Below, piece by piece: positions 32,082-39,855 of a stretch of DNA of 64,000 nucleotides (the stretch's first letter is position 1; every line of letters begins with the position of its first letter). This DNA is from Yinghuangia soli (lineage in GTDB: Bacteria; Actinomycetota; Actinomycetes; Streptomycetales; Streptomycetaceae): NCBI RefSeq assembly GCF_021502675.1, contig NZ_JAKFHA010000015.1, positions 115,283 to 179,282 of the forward strand, given 5' to 3'. Below the pieces are notes generated by a model. It had not been told where the DNA came from and did no database searches. It worked only from the letters and a program-made list of their open reading frames with translations. The position numbers and the translations under genes were made by a program.

Positions 32082-32615
32082 TCACAACGGCCTGAGCAGC
32101 ATGAAGACTTCGTCGCGGTCGCCGTGCGCGAAGCGGAGCGCACCCGGATGGCGGCCGATTTCCCGCCAGCCCAGGCGGCCGTAGAACTCCTCGAGCCCCT
32201 CCCCGCCCCGCGCGCCCAGGTGCAGCTGCTCCATGCCCATCTCGTCGCGCGCGATCTGGCGTACGCCGTCCATCAAGGCCGTGCCGACGCCGAGGCCGCG
32301 GGCCTCCGGATGGGACTGGACGCGCCGGACCGTGCCCCAGTGCCGGACGAGCGGGTCGCGGTGGCGGCCGACGTGGAGCCAGCCGACCAGCCTGCCGCCG
32401 GTCGCGGCGAGCACGAGCCGACTGTATTCGGGGTCGAGCCCGGCGATCATCTCTTCTGCCGCGGCCTCGACTTCCCCGATGCGCACCGGCGGGAACGCGA
32501 AGCCCACCGCGCCGCCCGCGTCGGCGACGGCGGCCCAGCAGGCGACGAGTTCGCGCGTGCGGCCGGGTGTCATGTCGTCGGGGCGCACGGCCTGGCCGAG
32601 GTCTATGGGGTGCAT
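32082..32615 (-). CDS. GNAT-family N-acetyltransferase
   Basis: A 177-residue GNAT. VRRVQSHPEARGLGVGTALMDGVRQIARDEMG (parts of about 95-126) is the acetyl-CoA loop, and EFYGRLGWREIGRHPGALR the beta6-7 region. The ATG overlaps the 3' end of the MocR gene by 13 bp, so the two are cotranscribed and translationally coupled. The link suggests a shared amine or amino-acid substrate theme, which is inference. Confidence 0.82.
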   Translation of the reverse strand: MHPIDLGQAVRPDDMTPGRTRELVACWAAVADAGGAVGFAFPPVRIGEVEAAAEEMIAGLDPEYSRLVLAATGGRLVGWLHVGRHRDPLVRHWGTVRRVQSHPEARGLGVGTALMDGVRQIARDEMGMEQLHLGARGGEGLEEFYGRLGWREIGRHPGALRFAHGDRDEVFMLLRPL

Positions 32616-33964
32616 GCCTCGTCCAGGATTTTCGCGATGCGGTCCAGGGCGGCCACGGGCGGAGTGAAGGGGATGCGGATGTGGCGCAGCAGGGTCGCAT
32701 CGGCGGCGAAGCGCGGGCCGGGGGTGAGCTCCAGCCCGGCGCGGTGCGCGCGGGCGGCCAGGTCGTCGGCGCGCGCCGAGGTGAGCCGCAGCCACAGCGC
32801 GAGGCCGCCGTGCGGGACGGTGAAGCGCCAGCGGTCGTCGCCGGCCAGCGCCGCGGCGAGGTGGTCGCGCTGGATGCGCAGTTCGCGGCGGCGGTGGCAC
32901 AGCAACGGGGCGGGGTCGCGCAGGAGTTCGACGGCGACGAGCTGCTGGATCGGGGCCGCGGCCATCGGCATGGCCAGCGGGTGGCGGCTCAACTCGGCGA
33001 TGAACCCGGCCGGGCCGCGGACCCAGCCCACCCGCAGGCCGCCCCACACGGTTTTGCTGCCCGAGCCGATGAGCAGCGCGTCGCGGATGCGGGGCAGCGG
33101 TTCGGGGTTGTCGCGCAGGTCCAGGTCGCGCATCGTCTCGTCGGCGATGACGGTGACCGCGTGCTCGGCGGCCAGTTCGGCCACGCGGCGGCGCGCGGCC
33201 TGCCCCATCAGCGCACCCGTGGGGTTGTGGAAGTCCGGTACGAGGTAGGCGAATCCGCCGCGGGCGCTGCGGAACGCCTGCTCCAGTTGGTCCGGGTCCC
33301 AGCCCGCGGTGGTGACCTGGCAGCCCGCCAGGCGGATCCCGGAGCTGCGCATCAGCGCGAGGGCGTCGAAGTACGAGGGGATCTCGACGGCCGCCACGCG
33401 CGGCCGCAGGTGGGCGCAGAGCAGGGCGAGCGCGGCCCGGGCGCCGCCGGTGACCAGGATCTGCTCAGGGCGGGTGGGCAGGCCTTCCTGGGTGTAGCGC
33501 CGTGCGACGAGGGTGCGCAGTTCGGGCAGGCCGGGACCGGGGTCGCCGTCCTGGGCGAGGACCGGGTCGGACCGGTGCGCGGCGCGCGCCATGGCGTCCA
33601 CGTACGCGCTGTGCGGGGCCGCGGGGACGGCCCGGCGCAGGTCGATCGAGCCCGTGTCGCCGGTGGCCGAGAGCGGTGCGATGCGCTCGACTGCGGTCGG
33701 CGGGAGGCGCAGCGTGCTGGCGCTGCCCTGCCGGGTGTCCAGCCAGCCCTCCTCGCGCAGGACGGCCAAGGCCGCGGTGACCGTGCCGCGGCTGACGCCG
33801 AGCGATTCGGCGACGCGGCGTTCGGCGGGCAGCCGGCTGCCGGTGCGCAGGCGCCCGTCCAGGACGGCGTCGCGCAGGGCGGCGGCGATCGCGGCGATCA
33901 GCGGCAGGCCGGGCCGCCGCCATTCGCCCAGCGCCGCCAGGAGCTGGTCCTCGGTCACATGCAC
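32603..33964 (-). CDS. MocR-type GntR/aminotransferase-fold regulator
   Basis: A 453-residue regulator with a GntR winged helix (about 20-85, SRLPAERRVAESLGVSRGTVTAALAVLREEGWL) fused to a fold-type-I aminotransferase domain. FHNPTG and ADETMRDLDL carry the PLP-binding Asn/Asp, and SGSKTVWGG has the PLP Lys near 304. MocR regulators (GabR, PdxR) bind PLP and an amine as effector. It faces a PLP-dependent decarboxylase and is coupled to a GNAT, making that decarboxylase the likely target. Confidence 0.9.
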   Translation of the reverse strand: MHVTEDQLLAALGEWRRPGLPLIAAIAAALRDAVLDGRLRTGSRLPAERRVAESLGVSRGTVTAALAVLREEGWLDTRQGSASTLRLPPTAVERIAPLSATGDTGSIDLRRAVPAAPHSAYVDAMARAAHRSDPVLAQDGDPGPGLPELRTLVARRYTQEGLPTRPEQILVTGGARAALALLCAHLRPRVAAVEIPSYFDALALMRSSGIRLAGCQVTTAGWDPDQLEQAFRSARGGFAYLVPDFHNPTGALMGQAARRRVAELAAEHAVTVIADETMRDLDLRDNPEPLPRIRDALLIGSGSKTVWGGLRVGWVRGPAGFIAELSRHPLAMPMAAAPIQQLVAVELLRDPAPLLCHRRRELRIQRDHLAAALAGDDRWRFTVPHGGLALWLRLTSARADDLAARAHRAGLELTPGPRFAADATLLRHIRIPFTPPVAALDRIAKILDEACTP

Positions 33965-33965
33965 T

Positions 33966-33991
33966 GGGCCAGTTGTAGCGGATTGGCCCAG
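33966..33991. promoter_or_regulatory. Inverted repeat TGGGCCA-N12-TGGCCCA next to the MocR start
   Basis: Perfect 7-bp arms directly upstream of the MocR ATG. A second nested pair, GTAGCG (about 33976-33981) and CGCTAC (about 34004-34009), extends toward the decarboxylase. Paired repeats in the divergent region are typical for MocR-type sites. Confidence 0.5.
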
Positions 33992-34101
33992 GCGCTGCCA
34001 GTCGCTACCCGGTTAGTTTCGGGTGGTGAGGAAGCGCGGGACGGCGTGCCCGCCCGCTCGCGCGCCCCCCCGTACGACGCCCTGCCCCGAACGGAGCCCC
34101 G

Positions 34102-35475
34102 ATGTACCGCCGTCTCGCCGACGACCTTGCGAACCTGCCCGCGCTGCTGGACGACACCCACCGCACGGCCGTCGGGTTCCTCGCCGGCCTGGCCGACCGC
34201 CCGGTGCTGTCCGCCGCGCGGATCCCGGACCCGACCCCGCTGCCCGCCGAGGGCGCCGGGCTGGCCGGCGCGCTCGCCGACTTCACCGCGCACTGGGAGC
34301 CGACGCTGTCCGGCAGCGCCGGACCGCGCTACCTCGGCTTCGTGACCGGCGGCGTCACGCCCGCCGGGGTGGCCGGGGACTGGATCACCGCGGCCGTCGA
34401 CCAGAATTCCAACTCGGCCCTCGACGGCTCGGGCCAGGATCTCGAACGCCACACCCTCGGCTGGCTGCGCGAGCTCTTCGGGCTCTCCGACGCGCACCAG
34501 GGCGCCTTCGTGAGCGGCGCGACCATGTCGAACACCGTCGGCTTGGCGGTGGCCCGCGAATGGCTCGGCGAACGCGCCGGCATCTCGGTCGCCGAGGACG
34601 GCCTGGCCGCGCTCGGCCTGGTCCGCGTGCTGTCCGGGCGGCCGCACTCCAGCATCGCCAAGGGCATGGCGATGCTCGGCATGGGCCGCAAGAGCCTGAC
34701 CACCGTCGCCACGCTGCCCGGCCGCGAAGCCGTCGACGTCGCCGCCCTCGAAACCGCCCTGGCCGCCGCCGGCGGCCCGTGCATCGTGGTCGCGAACGCC
34801 GGCACCGTCAACACCGTCGACTTCGACGACCTGCGGGCCATCGCCGCACTCAAGGACCGGTACGACTTCTGGCTGCACGTCGACGCCGCCTTCGGCGCCT
34901 TCGCCGCGCTGACCGCCGAGCACGCCCACCTCGTGGCCGGCCTCGATGCCGCCGACTCGGTCTGCGTCGACCTGCACAAGTGGCTCAACGTCCCGTACGA
35001 CAGCGCCGTGCAGTTCACCCGCCGCCGCGACTTGCAGACCGACGTCTTCCGGAACGCCGCCGCCTACCTCGGACCGCTCGGCGACGAACCGGACTTCGTG
35101 CACCTGACCCCGGAGAACTCCCGGCGCCTGCGGGCCCTCGCCGCATGGTTCACGCTGCGCGCGTACGGCCGCGCCGGGCACGCCGACATCGTCGAACGCG
35201 ACATCGCCGCCGCCCGCGCGCTGGGCGAGGCCGTCGCCGCGGAACCCGCGCTCCGCCTGCTCGCCCCGGTGCGCCTGAACGTGGTGTGCTTCACCCTCGC
35301 CGACGAGCCGACCGCCGAACGCCTCGCCGCACTGGTCGAACGGGCCTCCGACGAGGCCTTGTTCACCCCCACGGTGCTCGACGGAGTGCCGGCGCTGCGG
35401 GCCGCGTTCAGCAATTGGCGGACCGGCCAGGAGGACGTCGCGCGCATCATCGCCGCCCTGCGCAAAGCCCTGTAG
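34102..35475 (+). CDS. PLP-dependent group II decarboxylase-like enzyme
   Basis: A 457-residue fold-type-I enzyme of the glutamate/aromatic-amino-acid decarboxylase superfamily. QGAFVSGATMSNTVGLAVAR (about 134-153) is the phosphate-binding region and LHVDAAFGAF (about 258-267) carries the pyridine-N Asp. VCVDLHKWLNVPYDSAVQF has the Schiff-base Lys at 293. Members decarboxylate glutamate, tyrosine, tryptophan, DOPA or 2,4-diaminobutyrate; some act as aldehyde synthases. The substrate is unresolved. Divergent from MocR. A terminator lies 20 nt downstream. Confidence 0.9.
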   Translation: MYRRLADDLANLPALLDDTHRTAVGFLAGLADRPVLSAARIPDPTPLPAEGAGLAGALADFTAHWEPTLSGSAGPRYLGFVTGGVTPAGVAGDWITAAVDQNSNSALDGSGQDLERHTLGWLRELFGLSDAHQGAFVSGATMSNTVGLAVAREWLGERAGISVAEDGLAALGLVRVLSGRPHSSIAKGMAMLGMGRKSLTTVATLPGREAVDVAALETALAAAGGPCIVVANAGTVNTVDFDDLRAIAALKDRYDFWLHVDAAFGAFAALTAEHAHLVAGLDAADSVCVDLHKWLNVPYDSAVQFTRRRDLQTDVFRNAAAYLGPLGDEPDFVHLTPENSRRLRALAAWFTLRAYGRAGHADIVERDIAAARALGEAVAAEPALRLLAPVRLNVVCFTLADEPTAERLAALVERASDEALFTPTVLDGVPALRAAFSNWRTGQEDVARIIAALRKAL

Positions 35476-35494
35476 GCCCCTCAGGCCCTTTGGA

Positions 35495-35536
35495 GCCGTG
35501 CCCTGGGCCCGCCCGAAGGCGGTTCGGGGGCACGGC
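35495..35536 (+). terminator. Hairpin after the decarboxylase
   Basis: GCCGTGCCC (35495-35503) and GGGCACGGC (35528-35536) form a 9-bp stem around a partly self-pairing loop. Confidence 0.55.
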
Positions 35537-35695
35537 ACTTCGCCGCACGCGATCATGGACGTGATCAAGCCAGCAGACATGATCAAGCCGTAGCGGAGGA
35601 ATATGGCCGGATAACAAGACCGTTTATCGGCCGCATCCGGCAGACTGGTCTCCGGTTTTCGGGCGTCGGTTTCGTGCGTCGATCGGGGGGGTTGT

Positions 35696-38600
35696 GTGCA
35701 CAACCGCGCGGGGATGGGCAGCACGCCGCCGCAACGCACCGTCGAAGTCGTCAACCCGCGCGCCGGAGTCCGCGGCTCCGGATGCCTCATCGCGCCCGGC
35801 CTGGTGCTGGCCGCGGCGCACGTCGCCTGCCCCAACCGGGACGCCGGACCCGTCGTCATCCGCGCCCTCGAGGGCGGCGCCGAGCACGAGGCCGCGGTGC
35901 TGTGGACCGACCCGTCCGTGGACGTCGCCCTGCTGCAGGGCGACCCGGTCGTCCTCGGCGCCGGCCTCGGCATCGCCCGCTGGGCCGCGCTGACCTGCGA
36001 CCACGCCGGCGAGCGCCCGGTGTGCACGACGATCGGCTTCCCGCAGGCGCTGCACCTCAAGGTCCCCGGCGGCCCGCGGTCCGCCGCGCAGGCCAAGAGC
36101 CTCGACGGCCGCATCGCGCCGCGCGGCCGGGCCCGCTCCGGGATGTACGTCTTCGAACTCGACGAACCCGACGAGGTCTCCTTCGACCTGTGGCAGGGCA
36201 TGTCGGGTGCCGTGGTCTACTGCGACGACGCCATCGTGGGCGTGGCCACCAACGCCGCCGACTACTGGCGCGGCGAAACCCTCCTCGTACTCCCGGCGTT
36301 CCGGCTGCTCGGCGCCCCCGGCTTCGCGGACGCGGTGGCGGATGCGTCCGGCATGCGCCCGCGCCTGCGCTCCGCCGACCTCGGTCCGCTGCTCGCCGAC
36401 CAGCCCGACCCGCACCTGTCCGCCTCGTACTTCCTGAACCCCGCCGCGGCGGTCGTGCCCATGTCCGGGGACGCGGCCACCATGCAGGCCCTGCGCGCCT
36501 GGTGCTTCAACGGGCGGCGCACCGACGTGGCCGCGCTCACCGGCGGCGACGGTTCCGGGAAGACCCGCATGGCGTACGAACTCCTCGGCCACCTCAGCCG
36601 CGAGGTCCGCGGTCGGGCCGCCTGGACGGGCGGCTTCCTGGCCGACACGCCCCGTCAAGAGGAGCCCGGGTACGCGCTGTTCAGCACCGTCCGGCAGCCC
36701 CTGCTGCTGGTGGTCGACGAGGCCGAGGCCCGTGTCGACCAGCTGCACGCGCTCTTCGACGTGCTCGGCACGCGCCGCTCCGGGCAGCCGGTGCGCGTGC
36801 TGCTCGTCGTCCGCGGCCGCGAGGACTGGTGGCCGCGGCTGCGCGAGGCCTGGTCGGGCAGCACGGTCATGGGCCGCGGCGAGTCGTTCCACCTGGAGAC
36901 CGCCGACGCGTACGCCGACGTAGGCGCCGAAGGCTTCTACACGCGCGCGGCCAAGGCCTTCGCGGACCGAATACGCAGGCTGCGCGACGCCGGCATCGAC
37001 GACGACTCGCCGGGCCGCGCGATCCCCGAACCGGCGCGAAACCGCCGCTACTTGGTGCCGTCCGACGACGGCGCAGGGCTGCCCGTCGCCTCGCTGCACA
37101 TGGCCGCGCTGGCCGACGTGCTCAGCCAGTACGACCCCGCACTCGCCGTGCACGAACGGCCCCTGGACGTGCTGCTCGCCCGCGAGGAAGACCACGTGCG
37201 GCGCATCGCCGCCGAACGGATGCCTTCCGGGCTCGTCGACTCCGGCCTGCTGCGCACCCTCCTCGCGGTGCAGCAACTCGTCGGCGCCCGCAGCTCGGAC
37301 GACGCGATCGGCGCGGTCCGGGCCGGCTTCGAGGTGCACCACCGCGGCCGCTGGGACATCGCCGAACCGCAGGCCCCGGTGCTGGCCGCCTACGAGGAGA
37401 TCCTCGCCGCCGCGTACCCCTCCGGGGACGGGGCGCGGTGGGGCGCGATCGGGCCGGAAGCACTCGGCGCGGCACTGGTCGCGGAGGTCGAGGCGTCGGG
37501 CGACGGGACGTTCCTGGCCGCACTGCTGCCCAAGCCCTACCTGTCCGCGGCCCAGCGCTACCGGGCCCTGTCGGTCCTGGTGCGCACCGCGGCGACCCAG
37601 CCGGAACTGATCTCGGCGGCCGCCCGGGCCGTCGCGTCCGCCCCCGAACTGCTGCTGCCCATCGCGGAGTGGGTGCCCGAGGAGTGCTCCACCGAACGCG
37701 CCGCCACCTGGCTGCACTTGTGCCGCGACGCGGTCGTCGAGCGGGCCTCGTACGGCGCGATCGGCGCGGACACGGCCGCGTGGGCGACCAACGCCGTCGA
37801 CGCGGCCCTGCTGCGGCTGGCCGCGGCGCGCGGGGGAGTCGCGGGCGGATACGGAACCGGGTACGGGACCGGGTACGAAGGCGGATACCAGGGCGACCAT
37901 GAGGCCGGCGCTGCGCCGGATGCCGCCGAGTCCCGGCCGTCCGCTCCCGACGGCGGTTTCGTCCCGCGCCCGCGCGGCAGCGTGCGCGTCGCCGCGCCGA
38001 TGCGGCCGGGCGAGGGCATCCCCAGACCGGTCCCCGAACCCGAATCGCGCGACCCGCGCTCGCCCGATCCGCGGCACGACACCACCCGGACCGCGGACCT
38101 GCGGCGGCCTGATGCGCTGTCCGCGCTGTCCCGCACGGCCGACCTGCGGAGCCCGGACCTGGCCGCAGCCCAGGGGGCAGCCCGCCGGAGCGAACCGGCG
38201 GCGAGGGCGGGGGCGGGGCCGGGGGCCGGATCGGGCACCGGGTCCGGATCCAGTACGCGGTCCGGGTCGGATTCGAGCACCCGGGCCGGCCGCGGCTCCG
38301 GCCAGAGGCCCAGTGCCCGCGCAGGCCAGGGCACGTTGTCCAGCGGCTCCTCGGGAACCGGCAGTGGTGCCCGCACCGACACCGCGACCCGCGCGCCCTC
38401 GGGAACGCGGACCACCGGCAACGAGGCGCGCGGTGCAGCGTCGTCGCGCCCGTCGACCGCCGCGCGCGGCTCCGCGGGATCGCGCACCTCCGCCGCTTCC
38501 GCCGGCTCCGCGGCCCGCGCGTCCGGCCGCTCTTCCGCCCGCGACCGCTCGTCCGCAACGTCCGACCCCGGCCGCGGCGGCCCGCGCCACGGCGGCGCAC

Positions 38601-39076
38601 CGCACCGCCACCGCGCACCCCGGGCCGCGCCCGCCCACGGCTACCGGCCCGTCTCGCGCACTTCCCCGCGTCCGGGCCCGGCCCGCGCACTGCTCACGCT
38701 GCTGGCACTGGGCTACCTGGCGCTGGTCGCGTACGCGGCGTGCGACACCTTCTACTTCACCGGCCCGTACTCCGACAGCAAGCCCGCGTGGGTGTTCCCG
38801 CCGATGGTCATGCTGGTCACCATCGAAGCGGCCCTCCAAGCGCGGCACTGGCCAGGCCGACCCGAATTCTCGGATCTCCCGGCCCAGTTCCTGGCCACCG
38901 CGGTGACCACGACGTCCTTGGCGATGTACGGCGTCGAGCACAACCCCGACACACCGAGACTGCTCCTGGTCGTCGCCGCAGCTGTCGTCGCGGGCCTGGG
39001 CATGTGGATCCTGACCGACACGGTCCGCCGCTGGTTCGGCCAGGTCTCCTACGTCCGGGACCCGGTCAACCCCTGA
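35696..39076 (+). CDS. Trypsin-like protease / P-loop NTPase / membrane-anchored fusion protein
   Basis: A 1126-residue multidomain protein. Residues about 15-210 are a trypsin-like serine protease with triad His42 (LAAAHVA), Asp76 (DVALL) and Ser170 (WQGMSGAVV). Residues about 255-600 carry a STAND-like NTPase with Walker A GGDGSGKT (283-290) and Walker B LLLVVDEAE (336-344), followed by helical sequence. Residues about 715-990 are low-complexity Gly/Ser/Arg/Pro, beginning with repeated GYGTGY units. The last about 130 residues hold four membrane helices. Protease-STAND fusions are described by comparative genomics as conflict or programmed-death systems in multicellular bacteria. GTG start. 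No partner gene is recognised nearby. Confidence 0.85.
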   Translation: MHNRAGMGSTPPQRTVEVVNPRAGVRGSGCLIAPGLVLAAAHVACPNRDAGPVVIRALEGGAEHEAAVLWTDPSVDVALLQGDPVVLGAGLGIARWAALTCDHAGERPVCTTIGFPQALHLKVPGGPRSAAQAKSLDGRIAPRGRARSGMYVFELDEPDEVSFDLWQGMSGAVVYCDDAIVGVATNAADYWRGETLLVLPAFRLLGAPGFADAVADASGMRPRLRSADLGPLLADQPDPHLSASYFLNPAAAVVPMSGDAATMQALRAWCFNGRRTDVAALTGGDGSGKTRMAYELLGHLSREVRGRAAWTGGFLADTPRQEEPGYALFSTVRQPLLLVVDEAEARVDQLHALFDVLGTRRSGQPVRVLLVVRGREDWWPRLREAWSGSTVMGRGESFHLETADAYADVGAEGFYTRAAKAFADRIRRLRDAGIDDDSPGRAIPEPARNRRYLVPSDDGAGLPVASLHMAALADVLSQYDPALAVHERPLDVLLAREEDHVRRIAAERMPSGLVDSGLLRTLLAVQQLVGARSSDDAIGAVRAGFEVHHRGRWDIAEPQAPVLAAYEEILAAAYPSGDGARWGAIGPEALGAALVAEVEASGDGTFLAALLPKPYLSAAQRYRALSVLVRTAATQPELISAAARAVASAPELLLPIAEWVPEECSTERAATWLHLCRDAVVERASYGAIGADTAAWATNAVDAALLRLAAARGGVAGGYGTGYGTGYEGGYQGDHEAGAAPDAAESRPSAPDGGFVPRPRGSVRVAAPMRPGEGIPRPVPEPESRDPRSPDPRHDTTRTADLRRPDALSALSRTADLRSPDLAAAQGAARRSEPAARAGAGPGAGSGTGSGSSTRSGSDSSTRAGRGSGQRPSARAGQGTLSSGSSGTGSGARTDTATRAPSGTRTTGNEARGAASSRPSTAARGSAGSRTSAASAGSAARASGRSSARDRSSATSDPGRGGPRHGGAPHRHRAPRAAPAHGYRPVSRTSPRPGPARALLTLLALGYLALVAYAACDTFYFTGPYSDSKPAWVFPPMVMLVTIEAALQARHWPGRPEFSDLPAQFLATAVTTTSLAMYGVEHNPDTPRLLLVVAAAVVAGLGMWILTDTVRRWFGQVSYVRDPVNP

Positions 39077-39192
39077 CACCCCCTCAGCCGCACCCCGACA
39101 GCGAGACCCGCCTGCGCCAACGGTACGGTTCCGGCCGGGATGCGCGGGGGCGCAGCCCCACCCTCCGCCCGCCGACCGCCCCAGGACCACCC

Positions 39193-39744
39193 ATGCGCAC
39201 CCGCCTCGCCTTCGCCGCCCTTGCTCTTGCCGCGCCGTTCGCGGTCACCGGATGCGGCGACGGAAGTGAGTCCGGCTCGGACGCGTCGGCCGGTGCTGCG
39301 CCTGCCGCCGCGTCCCCGAGTGCCACCGGAGCGGGGACACCCGCAAGCGCACCGGCGACCGCACCCGCCGACACCGCCGCGAGCCCTGCCGCGGGTCTCA
39401 CCCCTTCGCGTCCCCCTCTTGCGTCGATCCCCGATTCGCCCGCCGCGATCCAGCAGGCTGCCGACCTCGCCGGTGTGCCGGCCCCCAGCCTTGCCGCAGT
39501 CGAGGCGTACTTCGCCGACTTGGACGCGATCGACCCGGGCATCCTCGGCGGGCGGCGTCCCAGCCGGGTCTCGCTGCTGTCCAACAGCCTCACGGTCTGC
39601 AAGGCGCTGGCGAATCAAAGGGACCCGCAGCAGCTTCTGACGATGGCGATCCTCAGCGTGGGCACCAACGACGACGTCATGCTGTCGCGCGATCAGGGGG
39701 TCCGCTTGGTCGAGGCGATCCGTCGCAACCTCTGCGCGTCGTAG
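39193..39744 (+). CDS. Small lipoprotein
   Basis: A 183-residue predicted lipoprotein: signal peptide MRTRLAFAALALAAPFAVTGC with lipobox VTGC (Cys21), here given by position 1-21. An Ala/Thr/Pro-rich tether of about 60 residues follows. The exported domain of about 90 residues starts SPAAIQQAADLAGVPAPSLA and contains two Cys (TVCKAL and NLCAS) that could form a disulfide. Function unknown. It follows the protease-NTPase by 116 bp on the same strand and might be cotranscribed. Confidence 0.7.
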   Translation: MRTRLAFAALALAAPFAVTGCGDGSESGSDASAGAAPAAASPSATGAGTPASAPATAPADTAASPAAGLTPSRPPLASIPDSPAAIQQAADLAGVPAPSLAAVEAYFADLDAIDPGILGGRRPSRVSLLSNSLTVCKALANQRDPQQLLTMAILSVGTNDDVMLSRDQGVRLVEAIRRNLCAS

Positions 39745-39855
39745 CCGTACCGCGCGATCAGTCTGACGAAAACTGGTTGTCGCCCTTCTTCCCGTTCGCG
39801 ATCTCTGCCATAGTCGCGACGCTTCGGCGGAGCAAGGAGAGAGGGCGGTCGGCGC

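Noticed and set aside
35610-35630. CCGGATAA...TTTATCGG as an operator before the protease-NTPase gene
   Set aside because: Arms are imperfect and no regulator is adjacent; it may simply be promoter AT-rich DNA.
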